Origin: Staphylococcus argensis
Lineage (GTDB): Bacteria; Bacillota; Bacilli; Staphylococcales; Staphylococcaceae
Reading direction: 5' to 3'
DNA length: 33,927 nt
NCBI RefSeq assembly: GCF_002902305.1
Contig: NZ_PPPX01000011.1
Coordinates: forward strand, 156,569-190,495
Made by a program: the position numbers and the translations under genes. Positions within the stretch are counted from its first letter, which is position 1; every line of letters starts with the position of its first letter. The notes below the pieces were generated by a model that made no database searches, was not told the DNA's origin, and saw only the letters and a list, made by a program, of their open reading frames with translations. Positions 26,234 to 33,927 of the stretch are shown here, one piece after another.

Positions 26234-27859
26234 TTAAAAAACTTTACTTAGAGTATGCCCAAACGCATGCACAGCATTAGAAACCTTTTCTTTTGTCTTA
26301 TTTAATGTATGAGCAACCTTATGGGTTGTCTCTACTGCTTTATGTTTAAACTTATTTACTGCCTTATTAGCTTTTTCTTTGGCAATATCAGTGGCACTTT
26401 TACCATTGAATTTTTGATCCAAAAGTAACCCTGTAAATGCTCCCACTGCTCCTCCAACAGCTGCTCCAACAGGGCCGCCAATAGCAGCACCCACCATAAA
26501 TCCAGTTGCGCTACTGGCACCCATAGCACCGAGGTCCACAGATGTATCAACAATTTTTCTCTGTAATGATTTTTTACTCAGAAAGTTATTGCCTATTGCA
26601 ACTACAGTTCCTACTGGAGCTAAAGCTTTAGAGCCAACTTTCATTAATTTAGAAGATTTACCTAACCAATTGCTTCCTTTAAAATCCTCCCATTTTTTTA
26701 GTGATAAATCTTTTAGGTTTTTAACATTAAATTTTTTCTTCAAATTTTCAAATGATGCTTTATTCTTTAATTCATTGAATTTATCTACCCATGCTTTTTT
26801 TATTGATGTTTTAGGCTTAGCCGTTTCATAAATCTTTTTAAATTCCTTATCATTATAATTTCGAGCCATTTTTAAAGCAGATTTAAATTTCTCAGACATT
26901 TTCATATTAGGTTTATCTTCAAACATAAATTTAACTGCTTTAATAATCTTTTTTCCTTCAATGTTTTCTAAATTTGTCTTTAATATTGAGTTAAGTAAAC
27001 GAGTACGCTTTTTACCTAATTTATCAATCGATTTTGCGCTAGAAAGTATTTTATTACCTTTTCTTATACTTCCATCACCAACTATATATGATGCTAAGCA
27101 GGCATTTTTTAATTCTAATAATGATTTGACGACATCTTTATACTTCTTTCCACCGTACAGATAGGAACGATAATCCTCAAGTTGTTCACTGAATTGTTTA
27201 ATTGGATTATCTTTATCAGCCATTTTATAATCAATGGCTAAATTGCGTCCGACGCTCGGAATCTTAGATCTATCAGGACTCATCTTTGAAACCTTTGAAG
27301 TCATAGTTTTTATAGGTGTAATCATTTCTTCTAGGTCTAAATTATCGAATGAATGAGCAGAAACGTAATCTTCCAATTTATCTATAGTCTCATCAATGTG
27401 CTTAGTTACGTCTTTGAGTTTATCTTTTACTTCATTGCCTTTAATAGATTCGGCAGTAGTAATATCAGCTACATTAACAACAGTAGAATTCATTCTTACT
27501 TTAGTATTCTCGATTTCTTTAGCTGGTTTATCTAAATTATCTTTATACTCTTTTAATTCATCGCTAACAATAATGGCTTCCTCAGAATTATCTACGTCGT
27601 TATGAAATGTATTAATTGACTTTTTAAACGTTGAGGCATATTCTTTCTTCACATTATCAAGACGTTTAATCGTTTCAATATGAAAGTTCTTATTATAACG
27701 ATTAATATTCTCTGCGGTTTTACCTTTAAAATCACTATCATCACTTAATTTATTGATATTAGTTTTAAGCTTTTCTGTTTGACTATGTAAGCTTTTAAGT
27801 GAACTATTAATAGAATCCTTTAATTGATGAACTTCACCCATGGATACTTTATTACCCAA
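26234..27859 (-). CDS. LXG-domain T7SS toxin with C-terminal glycine zipper
   Basis: This 541-residue protein begins with an LXG-type helical targeting domain (about 1-200) with FKGKTAENINRYN near 44. A Lys-rich helical middle follows. The C-terminal hydrophobic glycine zipper (about 441-484) has repeated GxxxG/AxxxG spacing in MVGAAIGGPVGAAVGGAVGA, and an amphipathic basic tail of 57 residues ends the protein. The layout matches membrane-depolarising toxins such as S. aureus TspA; no nuclease or NADase motif is present. The start is TTG, 7 bases after AGGAGG; the ATG six codons on is too far away. Two small partners precede and two immunity candidates follow, making a complete toxin module. 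Confidence 0.85.
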   Translation of the reverse strand: MGNKVSMGEVHQLKDSINSSLKSLHSQTEKLKTNINKLSDDSDFKGKTAENINRYNKNFHIETIKRLDNVKKEYASTFKKSINTFHNDVDNSEEAIIVSDELKEYKDNLDKPAKEIENTKVRMNSTVVNVADITTAESIKGNEVKDKLKDVTKHIDETIDKLEDYVSAHSFDNLDLEEMITPIKTMTSKVSKMSPDRSKIPSVGRNLAIDYKMADKDNPIKQFSEQLEDYRSYLYGGKKYKDVVKSLLELKNACLASYIVGDGSIRKGNKILSSAKSIDKLGKKRTRLLNSILKTNLENIEGKKIIKAVKFMFEDKPNMKMSEKFKSALKMARNYNDKEFKKIYETAKPKTSIKKAWVDKFNELKNKASFENLKKKFNVKNLKDLSLKKWEDFKGSNWLGKSSKLMKVGSKALAPVGTVVAIGNNFLSKKSLQRKIVDTSVDLGAMGASSATGFMVGAAIGGPVGAAVGGAVGAFTGLLLDQKFNGKSATDIAKEKANKAVNKFKHKAVETTHKVAHTLNKTKEKVSNAVHAFGHTLSKVF

Positions 27860-27876
27860 TTCTATCCCTCCTCTAA

Positions 27877-28281
27877 TTAAGCATTTTCTATTTCTTGATC
27901 AAGTGCTTTAATAGAATTATTAATTCCATCCAATTTATCTTCTAAGCTTGATATATCTTTTGAAAGTTTACTGATATCATCATTAAATTTGTCAATGATA
28001 TCTTTATATTTATCACCATATTGCTTAATAGCGTCATCTAAATCTTCTTTCTTCTCATCGTTATCCTTTCTTCTCTCTCCTTTCCAATTAGATTCAGAAA
28101 TCTCAACATTATTATAGGAGTTTTTCTGATTTTGATAATCATCTTTAATTTGTTCAGCAGATTGCTTAGCTTTCTCTAACCTTTCCTTTTTCGATTTAAG
28201 GTCAGATATATCAGAAGCAACAGACTCCTTTTTATTTTGTAATTCGACACGTTTTTTAATAAGCTCACCTTTATTAGACAT
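27877..28281 (-). CDS. DUF5082-like LXG partner protein
   Basis: This 134-residue helical-hairpin protein has heptad-rich helices flanking SNWKGERR, a WxG-type turn at the centre. This is the pattern of DUF5082 proteins (B. subtilis YwqH type) that bind the LXG domain and help target it to the T7SS. ATG at 28279-28281 is chosen because AAAAGAGA lies about 9 bases upstream; the ATG three codons earlier abuts that site. The gene ends 17 bases before the toxin start. No signal peptide. Confidence 0.7.
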   Translation of the reverse strand: MSNKGELIKKRVELQNKKESVASDISDLKSKKERLEKAKQSAEQIKDDYQNQKNSYNNVEISESNWKGERRKDNDEKKEDLDDAIKQYGDKYKDIIDKFNDDISKLSKDISSLEDKLDGINNSIKALDQEIENA

Positions 28282-28308
28282 ATCAACCATCTCTTTTCAT
28301 TTAATTAT

Positions 28309-28593
28309 CTATTCACTGACTGGAACATTAGATATATCATTAGCCATCTCTTTATCGTTTGAGTCAAACTCATCAACCACAGAAGCCATCGCAGTAGTAT
28401 CCTCTGAGACAATTGATTTATAGTTATTTAATGCTTCTAAGAGAATATCTGCATCATCTTTAAATGAAGTGAAAGGTTCTATATTTGTATCACTTAAGTC
28501 AACGTCATTTTTAAAATTAATATCTTCTCCTGCACTTTTAATGTTATTTATTTCATTCTTGGCACTATTTGTCTCAACTTTAACTTCTCCCAT
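28309..28593 (-). CDS. DUF3130/SACOL2603-like small helical T7SS partner (Lap1-type)
   Basis: This 94-residue acidic helical protein lacks a WxG but has FDSND near its C-terminus, an F-x-x-x-D motif. That motif is described for Lap1 (DUF3130) proteins, which pair with LXG toxins and form part of the T7SS export signal. It is followed by the DUF5082-like partner and then the toxin, the usual order for LXG operons. AGGGAG overlaps the stop codon of the EssC fragment upstream, so the two are likely on one transcript. Family call is by motif, size and order. Confidence 0.65.
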   Translation of the reverse strand: MGEVKVETNSAKNEINNIKSAGEDINFKNDVDLSDTNIEPFTSFKDDADILLEALNNYKSIVSEDTTAMASVVDEFDSNDKEMANDISNVPVSE

Positions 28594-28598
28594 TTATA

Positions 28599-29051
28599 TC
28601 ACTCCCTATCGATGAGTTTTATTTTCTTGTAGTCATAGTTGTTGAAGTAATACATGTCACCTTTCTTCAACGGCGGTTCTTTAGAAGCGTTTGTTGTAGG
28701 TACAAAGTTCTGGTCATAAAGTCTCGAAATAATAACAGCTTGATTAATAAGTTGATTTGCGAGTTTCACTTGACGCAAATAACTGTTAAATAAGTCATTG
28801 TAGAATCCAGTAATAATAATATGGATATTAAACTTAGGGCCTTCATTCAGAATCATCATAATCTCTTGTTCTGTCAGACCTGCATTCTCAACATATAACT
28901 TTAAATTATTGATAATCACTAATTCAATTGAAGCAGCTCGCGTTTCATCATTACGACGTTTATCTATCTCAGTTTTAAATCCTTGTCTCATCATTTTTAA
29001 GTCTGATTCTCCACTATAATACGAGCTAACCAAATGACTTTGTTCGCTCAT
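28599..29051 (-). CDS. essC: EssC C-terminal fragment (T7SS ATPase third domain), 5'-truncated
   Basis: The 150-residue product resembles only the last ATPase domain of EssC, the hexameric FtsK/SpoIIIE motor of the T7SS, whose C-terminus recognises variant-specific substrates. Visible features are SSYYSGESDLKMMRQGFKTE, ELVIINNLK..., the MILNEGPKFNIHIIITGFYND strand-turn and YDQNFVP near the end. Homology-like sequence continues 28 codons upstream of the ATG (KYTVILLDAEGN...) to a TGA at 29136-29138, inside the end of repeat B3. The ATG is therefore internal to a broken gene. The rest of the T7SS machinery is not in this window. It may be a relic or an expressed adaptor-like fragment. Confidence 0.7.
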   Translation of the reverse strand: MSEQSHLVSSYYSGESDLKMMRQGFKTEIDKRRNDETRAASIELVIINNLKLYVENAGLTEQEIMMILNEGPKFNIHIIITGFYNDLFNSYLRQVKLANQLINQAVIISRLYDQNFVPTTNASKEPPLKKGDMYYFNNYDYKKIKLIDRE

Positions 29052-29130
29052 ATTGCCCTCAGCATCAAGGAGAATAACTGTATATTTAGCTTTGTATTGA
29101 TTTATTAAGATATTAAAATTAAGCGTATTT

Positions 29131-29262
29131 AATTTTCAATGTTATAACTCTCGCTTGCTTATGGGACCACACTCAACTAATTCTTTTCGCTCAAAGAGCT
29201 CGAAGAATGGATTTTCGTTGTGGTCTAGATCCATCAAGCGTCTCGAGTACACATTGAAAATT
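29131..29262 (-). repeat. Palindromic intergenic repeat, family B, copy 3
   Basis: Terminal inverted repeats AATTTTCAAT (29131-29140) and ATTGAAAATT (29253-29262) bound the element. On the minus strand it carries CGCTTGATGGATC, GACCACA, GAAAATCCATT, a hairpin TTCG...CGAA, AATTAGTTGA, TGTGGTC and CAAGCG. The GACCACA/TGTGGTC and CGCTTG/CAAGCG helices differ in sequence from the other copies but pair fully. It abuts the truncated end of the EssC fragment. Confidence 0.75.
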
Positions 29263-29835
29263 TGACTTAAAATATATCAAATAATCTTTAACACATACTT
29301 CATATTAATAATCAAAAATCATTCCAATATGAATCTGATTAGTTTTATAATTTTAAGAATAATTAGATATCTTATTCGTTAATACTGCAAGTAAGATTAA
29401 AGGTTAACCTTTTGGATTTTGTTTATTTAAAAACGGACTTTTTAAATTTCAAACATAACAATCAACTGAGTGTGTTCTGAATTTGGTGAAGCGTTATTAG
29501 TATTAAAATCAACGCTTGATATTAATAATACCTGATTATCGATGATTGTAAAGCATCTTTTTCGTCAAGTTTTAAATTTTATTCTAATTATTAATATTAT
29601 ACTATTTAGCAATGTCTTTTTTGTGTATAATAAACCTTAAATAACGCTTATAATGTTTGACATTATTGATAGTTACTATATATGTCCTATTATTTAAGGA
29701 TTTCTAGTTTAGTCGTTTATACTATTTTCTTCTACAGAACATCTAGGTTACTTTATAAAATATATCAATAAACTTTTGAAAATAGTTTCTAAATTAAAAG
29801 AATTTTATTTTCATATCAAAGAAAGAGCTGATCAC
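29263..29835. other. AT-rich intergenic region between the T7SS operon and the lipoprotein cluster
   Basis: No gene is seen. TTGACA (29657-29662) and TATATG (29679-29684), spaced by 16 bases, form a possible plus-strand promoter about 150 bases before the lipoprotein relic. GAAGCGTTATT and AACGCTT around 29500 form a weak inverted repeat. Confidence 0.4.
29657..29684 (+). promoter_or_regulatory. Candidate promoter for the lipoprotein/lipase cluster
   Basis: A consensus -35 TTGACA is followed after 16 bases by TATATG. It is the best promoter-like sequence in this stretch and could drive the frameshifted lipoprotein gene and possibly the genes beyond. Confidence 0.4.
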
Positions 29836-30626
29836 ATGAACAACAAGAAATTATTACAACTACTCATCGTTTTAGTACTAATACTAACAACAGCTACCGG
29901 TTGTGATTTATTGCTTTTGGGAAAGGATAGGAAAATCAAGAATTTATTTAATGAAAAGCTAAGTTTTATCCTGTTAAAAATCTAGATGATTATTATCATC
30001 TCACTCCTAAGGGGGAATACACTAAAAATAATGGGTATGGTGGGGCATGGATAGTATTCACTAGTTATTCTATTAAAAAAGAAGGTAAATTATTTACTGA
30101 AGGAGCCGTTCTATATATTAATTTAGAAAAGAAAACTGCTAAAGGTAATTATTTCAAAAATGAGATATATGATGACAATCAAAAAGGTCTAATCACTAAA
30201 GAAAATAAGTATAAAATTACTATGAAAAATAATCGAATTAAATGTATGGACTCGCGTGCAAGTACAGCGGTAAAAAGAAAAATTGAAAACTTTAAGTTTA
30301 TGAGTCAATACTCTGATTTTAAAAACATCAAAAAAAATCAATGGGTAATTAGAAATTATAACTACACATTGAATAACTTTTTCGCTACTCGTAACCTAAG
30401 TAACGAAGACGATATTGTTAAAGATTTAAGAGCAATTTATGATATTAAAGATAAAGGTGCACCTTCTATTGCTATGAGTGGTGCCAGTAGTGAATTTAAA
30501 AAGGATAATAATATCGATATTAGTCTAGACATCAATTTTAATCAAAATAATATTAAAATTTCAGATTCTATTGGATATCATACTGAAGGAGTTAATGAAG
30601 ACGATGAATATGGAATAAATCTATAA
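29836..30626 (+). pseudogene. Frameshifted Csa1/DUF576-family lipoprotein gene
   Basis: The ATG at 29836 starts a lipoprotein signal ending LTTATGC (Cys23), followed by KIKNLFNEKL as in the intact gene at 31206. Near 29960 one A is missing from an A-run (CTAAG where CTAAAG is expected), which shifts the frame. From there the second frame reads on without interruption (NLDDYYHL...AWIVFTSYSIKK... to a TAA at 30624-30626) and matches the paralogue throughout. Length and all blocks are otherwise intact, so the inactivation seems recent, or it could be a sequencing slip. Csa1-type tandem lipoproteins include TilA, the immunity lipoprotein against TslA. Confidence 0.85.
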
Positions 30627-30740
30627 AATACCATTGTGACGATTTAATAAGCACTACTCCAAATACAAGAGTAGTATTAAATTTTACCTACAAATTAGAA
30701 ATTGATTACTATAAAATTTTAATCAAGATAAGTTGAGTAA

Positions 30741-30950
30741 GCTAGCGAAGGATTCAAGGTAGACCATACACCTTCCGTTGGTTCTATTCTACAAACTCCA
30801 GATGGTGCATCAGGTCATGTGGCATTTGTAGAAGCAATCAATATAGATGGTAGCGTAAGTATTACTGAAATGAATTACTTAGGAGTCTATATAGTATCAT
30901 CTCGAACTATACCAACTTATTCTGTAAGGAACTATAACTATATACATTGA
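30741..30950 (+). pseudogene. 3' relic of a CHAP-domain amidase gene
   Basis: This 69-codon open frame with no start codon ends at TGA 30948-30950. It reads ASEGFKVDHTPSVGSILQT, then GHVAFVEAIN, DGSVSITEMNY and SYNYIH-like NYNYIH at the end. This is the C-terminal half of a staphylococcal CHAP (SsaA-type) peptidoglycan hydrolase, including the catalytic His in GHVAFVE. The catalytic Cys half and signal peptide are absent and a TAA stands just upstream at 30738. It is a remnant stranded between the two lipoprotein genes. Confidence 0.8.
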
Positions 30951-31205
30951 CAATCTTCAATCTCATTATACACCAAACGGAGCGTTTTAGTAGGTTAACT
31001 TGTATTTGTAATTAGTATATAAGCTACCTTTTCACTATAGCTATAATTATTAATGATTGATAATTTAGAATTATTTATTTTTTTATTACCAATTGCAACT
31101 ACATGTATATTATCCACGAGCACATTATATAGTATTTAATTCGATAAAGTTCAAAGATTGATCTTCATATTGTTTACTAATTCTATCTCGGAAAGAGCTG
31201 ATTAC

Positions 31206-31988
31206 ATGAACATCAAGAAAGTAGTACGACTAATTATCATTTTAGTACTAATACTAACTATAGCCATCGGTTGTTATTTATTTTTCTTTGAAAAAGAAAG
31301 AAAAATTAAGAATTTATTTAACGAAAAATTAAAAATTTACCCAGTTAAAAACCTAGATGACTACTATCATCTTTCTCCAAAGGGGAAGTACACTAAGAAA
31401 AATATATCTTCGGGAACTTGGATAGTACAGTCTAGTTATTCAGTAAAAAAAGGAAAAGTTTTATTTACCGAGGGAGCAGTACTATATATTAACCCTAAAA
31501 AGAAAAATGCTAATGGTAAGTATTATATATATAAAACATTTGATGATAAAGAAAAAGGATTAACTACAAAAGAGACTAATTATAAAATAGTTATGAAGGA
31601 AAATCGTCTAGAATGTGTGGATAAGCGCGCTGACAAAGTATTAAAGGAAAAAATTAAAAACTTTAAATTTATTAGTCAATATGCTGAATTTAAAAATATA
31701 AAAAGAAACGCCTGGGAGAATATTGACTATGGTTACTCAGTTAACTCTCTGCACGGGAATCTTAAGTTAAATAATAGCGATAAAACTATTAAAATCCTGA
31801 AAAAAATATACAATGTTAAAGATTTGCATACTCCATATATATCTATGAGTGGTAATAGTAGCGAATTTAAAAAAGATAAGGATATAGATGTTAGTCTAAT
31901 TTTTGGTTTTAAAAATAGTAAATACAGTTTTTCAGACTCAATAAAGTATGACAGAAGTGGTTTTGAAGGGGTTGATGATAATGAATAA
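31206..31988 (+). CDS. tilA: Csa1/DUF576-family lipoprotein, TilA-like immunity candidate
   Basis: This 260-residue protein has a lipoprotein signal ending TIAIGC (Cys23). It then has the tandem-lipoprotein pattern NEKLKIYPVKNLDDYYH, GTWIVQSSYSV, EGAVLYINPKKKNANGKYYIYK, KIKNFKFISQYAEFKNIK, YISMSGNSSEFKKDKDI and YSFSDSIKYD. ATG at 31206 is chosen because it starts the signal peptide; the frame opens 16 codons earlier without a ribosome site. The 3' end overlaps the downstream lipase gene by 8 bases, implying coupled translation. In S. aureus, TilA of this family sits on the surface and neutralises the T7SS phospholipase TslA encoded next to it, so the same role is inferred. Confidence 0.75.
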   Translation: MNIKKVVRLIIILVLILTIAIGCYLFFFEKERKIKNLFNEKLKIYPVKNLDDYYHLSPKGKYTKKNISSGTWIVQSSYSVKKGKVLFTEGAVLYINPKKKNANGKYYIYKTFDDKEKGLTTKETNYKIVMKENRLECVDKRADKVLKEKIKNFKFISQYAEFKNIKRNAWENIDYGYSVNSLHGNLKLNNSDKTIKILKKIYNVKDLHTPYISMSGNSSEFKKDKDIDVSLIFGFKNSKYSFSDSIKYDRSGFEGVDDNE

Positions 31989-33315
31989 TAAGACTCAAAT
32001 AGATTTTAATGGTTTAACTAAAACTACTGAAAGTACTAGTGCGATATCTAAACTAAGTTATGGATTAGAAACTGCATACCATCTAGGGTTAACTAAAGAT
32101 GAAATAAAATACCAAATTAAACAGGCAAAAAATAATAATAATTTTCCGCCTAACCTTGAGTATAAAGAAACCTTTAATGATACTAAGACAGGATTGAGTA
32201 CTTCAGTATTTGTAGATAAAAATACAGGAAAAGCTATTATCGGTGTAGCTGGGACTAATATTAATAAAGATAATATTTTAGACTCTATGCAAGATATCTA
32301 CGCAGATAAAAACATTGGTTTAAACGTTGTAAATCAGTATGACCCTTACTTTAAAGAAACTCAAAAATTTATTAAAAGAATACAAGAAGAGTACGATGTA
32401 GAAACAATTACTGGTCATTCTAAAGGGGGACGAGATGCAACTATACTTGGCATAAGCAATAATATCAAAAATATTGTAACTTACAATTCAGCTCCCTTAT
32501 CTATTCCAGAAATAAATTTATTAAAAAGATCTTTAAAATATCTAGTTACACCTTTTAATAATTTGCCGAAAAAACCAGATTTTGCAATCTCTATGCTTAA
32601 ACTTTTGCAATTATTAAGTTTGAAAAACACTTTTAAAAATTATAATGGTACAATAACAAACTTTCGTACTAATTATGATCCGCTAACCACAACTTCTTTT
32701 ATATCACATGGGATATACTTTGGGAAATTTATCACTATACATAACGGAACTAAACATAGTATTGATAACTTTTTTGATTCTAAATCACAGTTAAAAATTA
32801 ATAAAACATTAGATAGTCTTACAATTAAAGCGCTTATATCAAATAAAATAAATACACATCAACTTGTAAGCGAAATAAAAGAAGTAAGCATTAAACTACT
32901 TAACAATTATCATGGTGCAAACACTGCTACGTCCGAAAAATTACTTAACGACGTTGTTGCTTATGTTTTATTAAAGACATTAGAAGATAATATTCAGCAG
33001 GAGTTTAAATCAATAAAAAAAGTATTAGAGAAAAAAGAACAAGAATTTAAAGAAAATTGGTCTTCCGGTCTTGAAGATGCTCAACATATAGATAATCTTC
33101 TAAATGAAAATGAAGTTTTAGATGCCTTGGAATTAGGTGGAGCTACTGAACAAAATTCGGTGGTCGATATACTTAAAATTATAAAAAAGAAGAAAGATAA
33201 ATTAAATAAAATAGAATCAAGTTATCAAACTTACACTAATAAAATTCAGAATAGTATAAAGACAATAACAAATAATGACCACGAATTAGCAAGCGCTTTG
33301 GGTTTTACTCCTTAA
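31981..33315 (+). CDS. tslA: TslA-like T7SS lipase toxin with C-terminal helical domain
   Basis: This 444-residue protein has no signal peptide. The N-terminal two thirds is an alpha/beta-hydrolase of lipase-3 type, with VAGTN oxyanion strand (89-93) and the nucleophile elbow GHSKGG with Ser147. Asp233 in TNYDPL and His259 in GTKHSIDNF complete the likely triad. Residues about 290-444 are helical and coiled-coil rich with no catalytic motif. This is the reverse arrangement (toxin first, T7SS targeting domain last) described for S. aureus TslA, a phospholipase A. ATG at 31981 is favoured by AAGGGG about 9 bases before it; the ATG at 31975 is an alternative. The TlaA/TlaB partner genes expected downstream are absent. 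Confidence 0.75.
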   Translation: MNNKTQIDFNGLTKTTESTSAISKLSYGLETAYHLGLTKDEIKYQIKQAKNNNNFPPNLEYKETFNDTKTGLSTSVFVDKNTGKAIIGVAGTNINKDNILDSMQDIYADKNIGLNVVNQYDPYFKETQKFIKRIQEEYDVETITGHSKGGRDATILGISNNIKNIVTYNSAPLSIPEINLLKRSLKYLVTPFNNLPKKPDFAISMLKLLQLLSLKNTFKNYNGTITNFRTNYDPLTTTSFISHGIYFGKFITIHNGTKHSIDNFFDSKSQLKINKTLDSLTIKALISNKINTHQLVSEIKEVSIKLLNNYHGANTATSEKLLNDVVAYVLLKTLEDNIQQEFKSIKKVLEKKEQEFKENWSSGLEDAQHIDNLLNENEVLDALELGGATEQNSVVDILKIIKKKKDKLNKIESSYQTYTNKIQNSIKTITNNDHELASALGFTP

Positions 33316-33431
33316 TATATTAAATGAAAATTTTATACTATTATATTTTTCTTTATGATATGTATTTCTCAATAGTTTTAAGTGAAGACTCACATTACTA
33401 TATAACATTCACTCATCATCGAGGTGACCAT

Positions 33432-33927
33432 ATGAAGTTTAAGATTTCCCCCATTATTCTTTCAACCACTTTAATATTAGGAGGTTGTTCACCTATGTTT
33501 CAAGAAAAAGTTCCAGATAGAATGCTAGCTCAAGAATATAAAGGACAAGGGTATAAAGATGATCCACATGTAGATAGAAAGTCTATTCATTTTGCTAAAA
33601 AGCATCGAAAATCTTTTGAGAAATCAGCAATAAGATTTTTTAAAGATAACTTCAGTTTAAATGTAAAAGTAACGAAATTCGCTCCAATCAAAGACGGCGC
33701 CATTGTATATATCCATTGTGATGATCATGATATTCAGTTTAATGCTAGTTTATCCCTAGCACAAGATGACATTGATGAGGATAAATCAATGAAAGTTAAA
33801 GAAGACGGCGATAATATAGCAAATATGTTAGAACATGTTTTAACAGGATTTGAATATCGTGCACATAAAAAGCAATACGACCATTTATACAATTATTTAG
33901 ATAAGAATAAAGAAAAATATCACTATA
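33432..33927 (+). CDS. DUF1672-family lipoprotein, 3' end beyond the window
   Basis: An ATG at 33432, with GAGGTGA 5 bases upstream, opens a frame of 165 codons running off the right edge. The lipoprotein signal ends LILGGC (Cys19). The mature part has VPDRMLAQEYKGQGYK, YIHCDDHDIQFNASLSL and LTGFEYRAHKKQYDHLYNYL, which match the DUF1672 lipoproteins of staphylococci as I remember them. Function unknown. It follows the lipase by about 115 bases with no clear terminator between, so it may share the transcript. Confidence 0.8.
   Translation, partial: MKFKISPIILSTTLILGGCSPMFQEKVPDRMLAQEYKGQGYKDDPHVDRKSIHFAKKHRKSFEKSAIRFFKDNFSLNVKVTKFAPIKDGAIVYIHCDDHDIQFNASLSLAQDDIDEDKSMKVKEDGDNIANMLEHVLTGFEYRAHKKQYDHLYNYLDKNKEKYHY

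Noticed and set aside
30222..30626. A separate gene starting at ATG 30222
   Set aside because: It is the second half of the frameshifted lipoprotein gene that begins at 29836.

Overview
The window looks like a chromosomal segment of a coagulase-negative Staphylococcus. Diagnostic staphylococcal loci are all present: the haem-stress set hrtAB/hssRS, the tatAC and fepABC pair, a GlcP-type glucose porter, type 2 ferredoxin-NADP reductase, Csa1-type tandem lipoproteins and type VII secretion (T7SS) cargo genes. Gene order is not that of S. aureus. I cannot name the species. No tRNA, rRNA, CRISPR array, transposase or integrase was seen.

Core part (1-22.6 kb). A YdcF-family membrane gene runs off the left edge and is followed by a MarR regulator. 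A repeat-rich intergenic stretch leads into the divergent hrtBA / hssRS haem-detoxification locus, which has a recognisable HssR box. Then come mqo (with a candidate CcpA site), a GT4 glycosyltransferase with a CDP-glycerol glycerophosphotransferase-like protein (wall polymer synthesis), and a PaiA-type acetyltransferase. The convergent tatAC and fepABC operons follow: FepB is the Tat-exported haem peroxidase, and a Fur box precedes fepA. A YhdH-type reductase, the glucose porter (cre site in its promoter), a GNAT gene and ferredoxin-NADP reductase complete the core.

Accessory part (22.6-33.9 kb, visibly more AT-rich). A minus-strand operon begins with a 5'-truncated C-terminal piece of the T7SS ATPase EssC. 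It continues with two small helical partners and an LXG toxin with a C-terminal glycine zipper. Two paralogous membrane proteins (probable immunity) follow, then two DUF5085-like proteins, a membrane protein and two more small helical proteins. A decayed copy of the toxin's 3' tail lies between the two immunity genes, so a new toxin-tail/immunity cassette seems to have been inserted in front of an older one. On the plus strand are a frameshifted Csa1 lipoprotein, a relic of a CHAP amidase, and an intact lipoprotein overlapping a lipase with a C-terminal helical domain. This last pair resembles the TilA/TslA immunity-toxin pair. A DUF1672 lipoprotein runs off the right edge.

Two families of palindromic intergenic repeats occur. 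Family A (about 113 bp) flanks the haem locus as a near-identical inverted pair. Family B (three copies, 119-142 bp) keeps its helices by compensatory changes while its loop sequences stay invariant. One B copy sits exactly where the EssC fragment is cut off.
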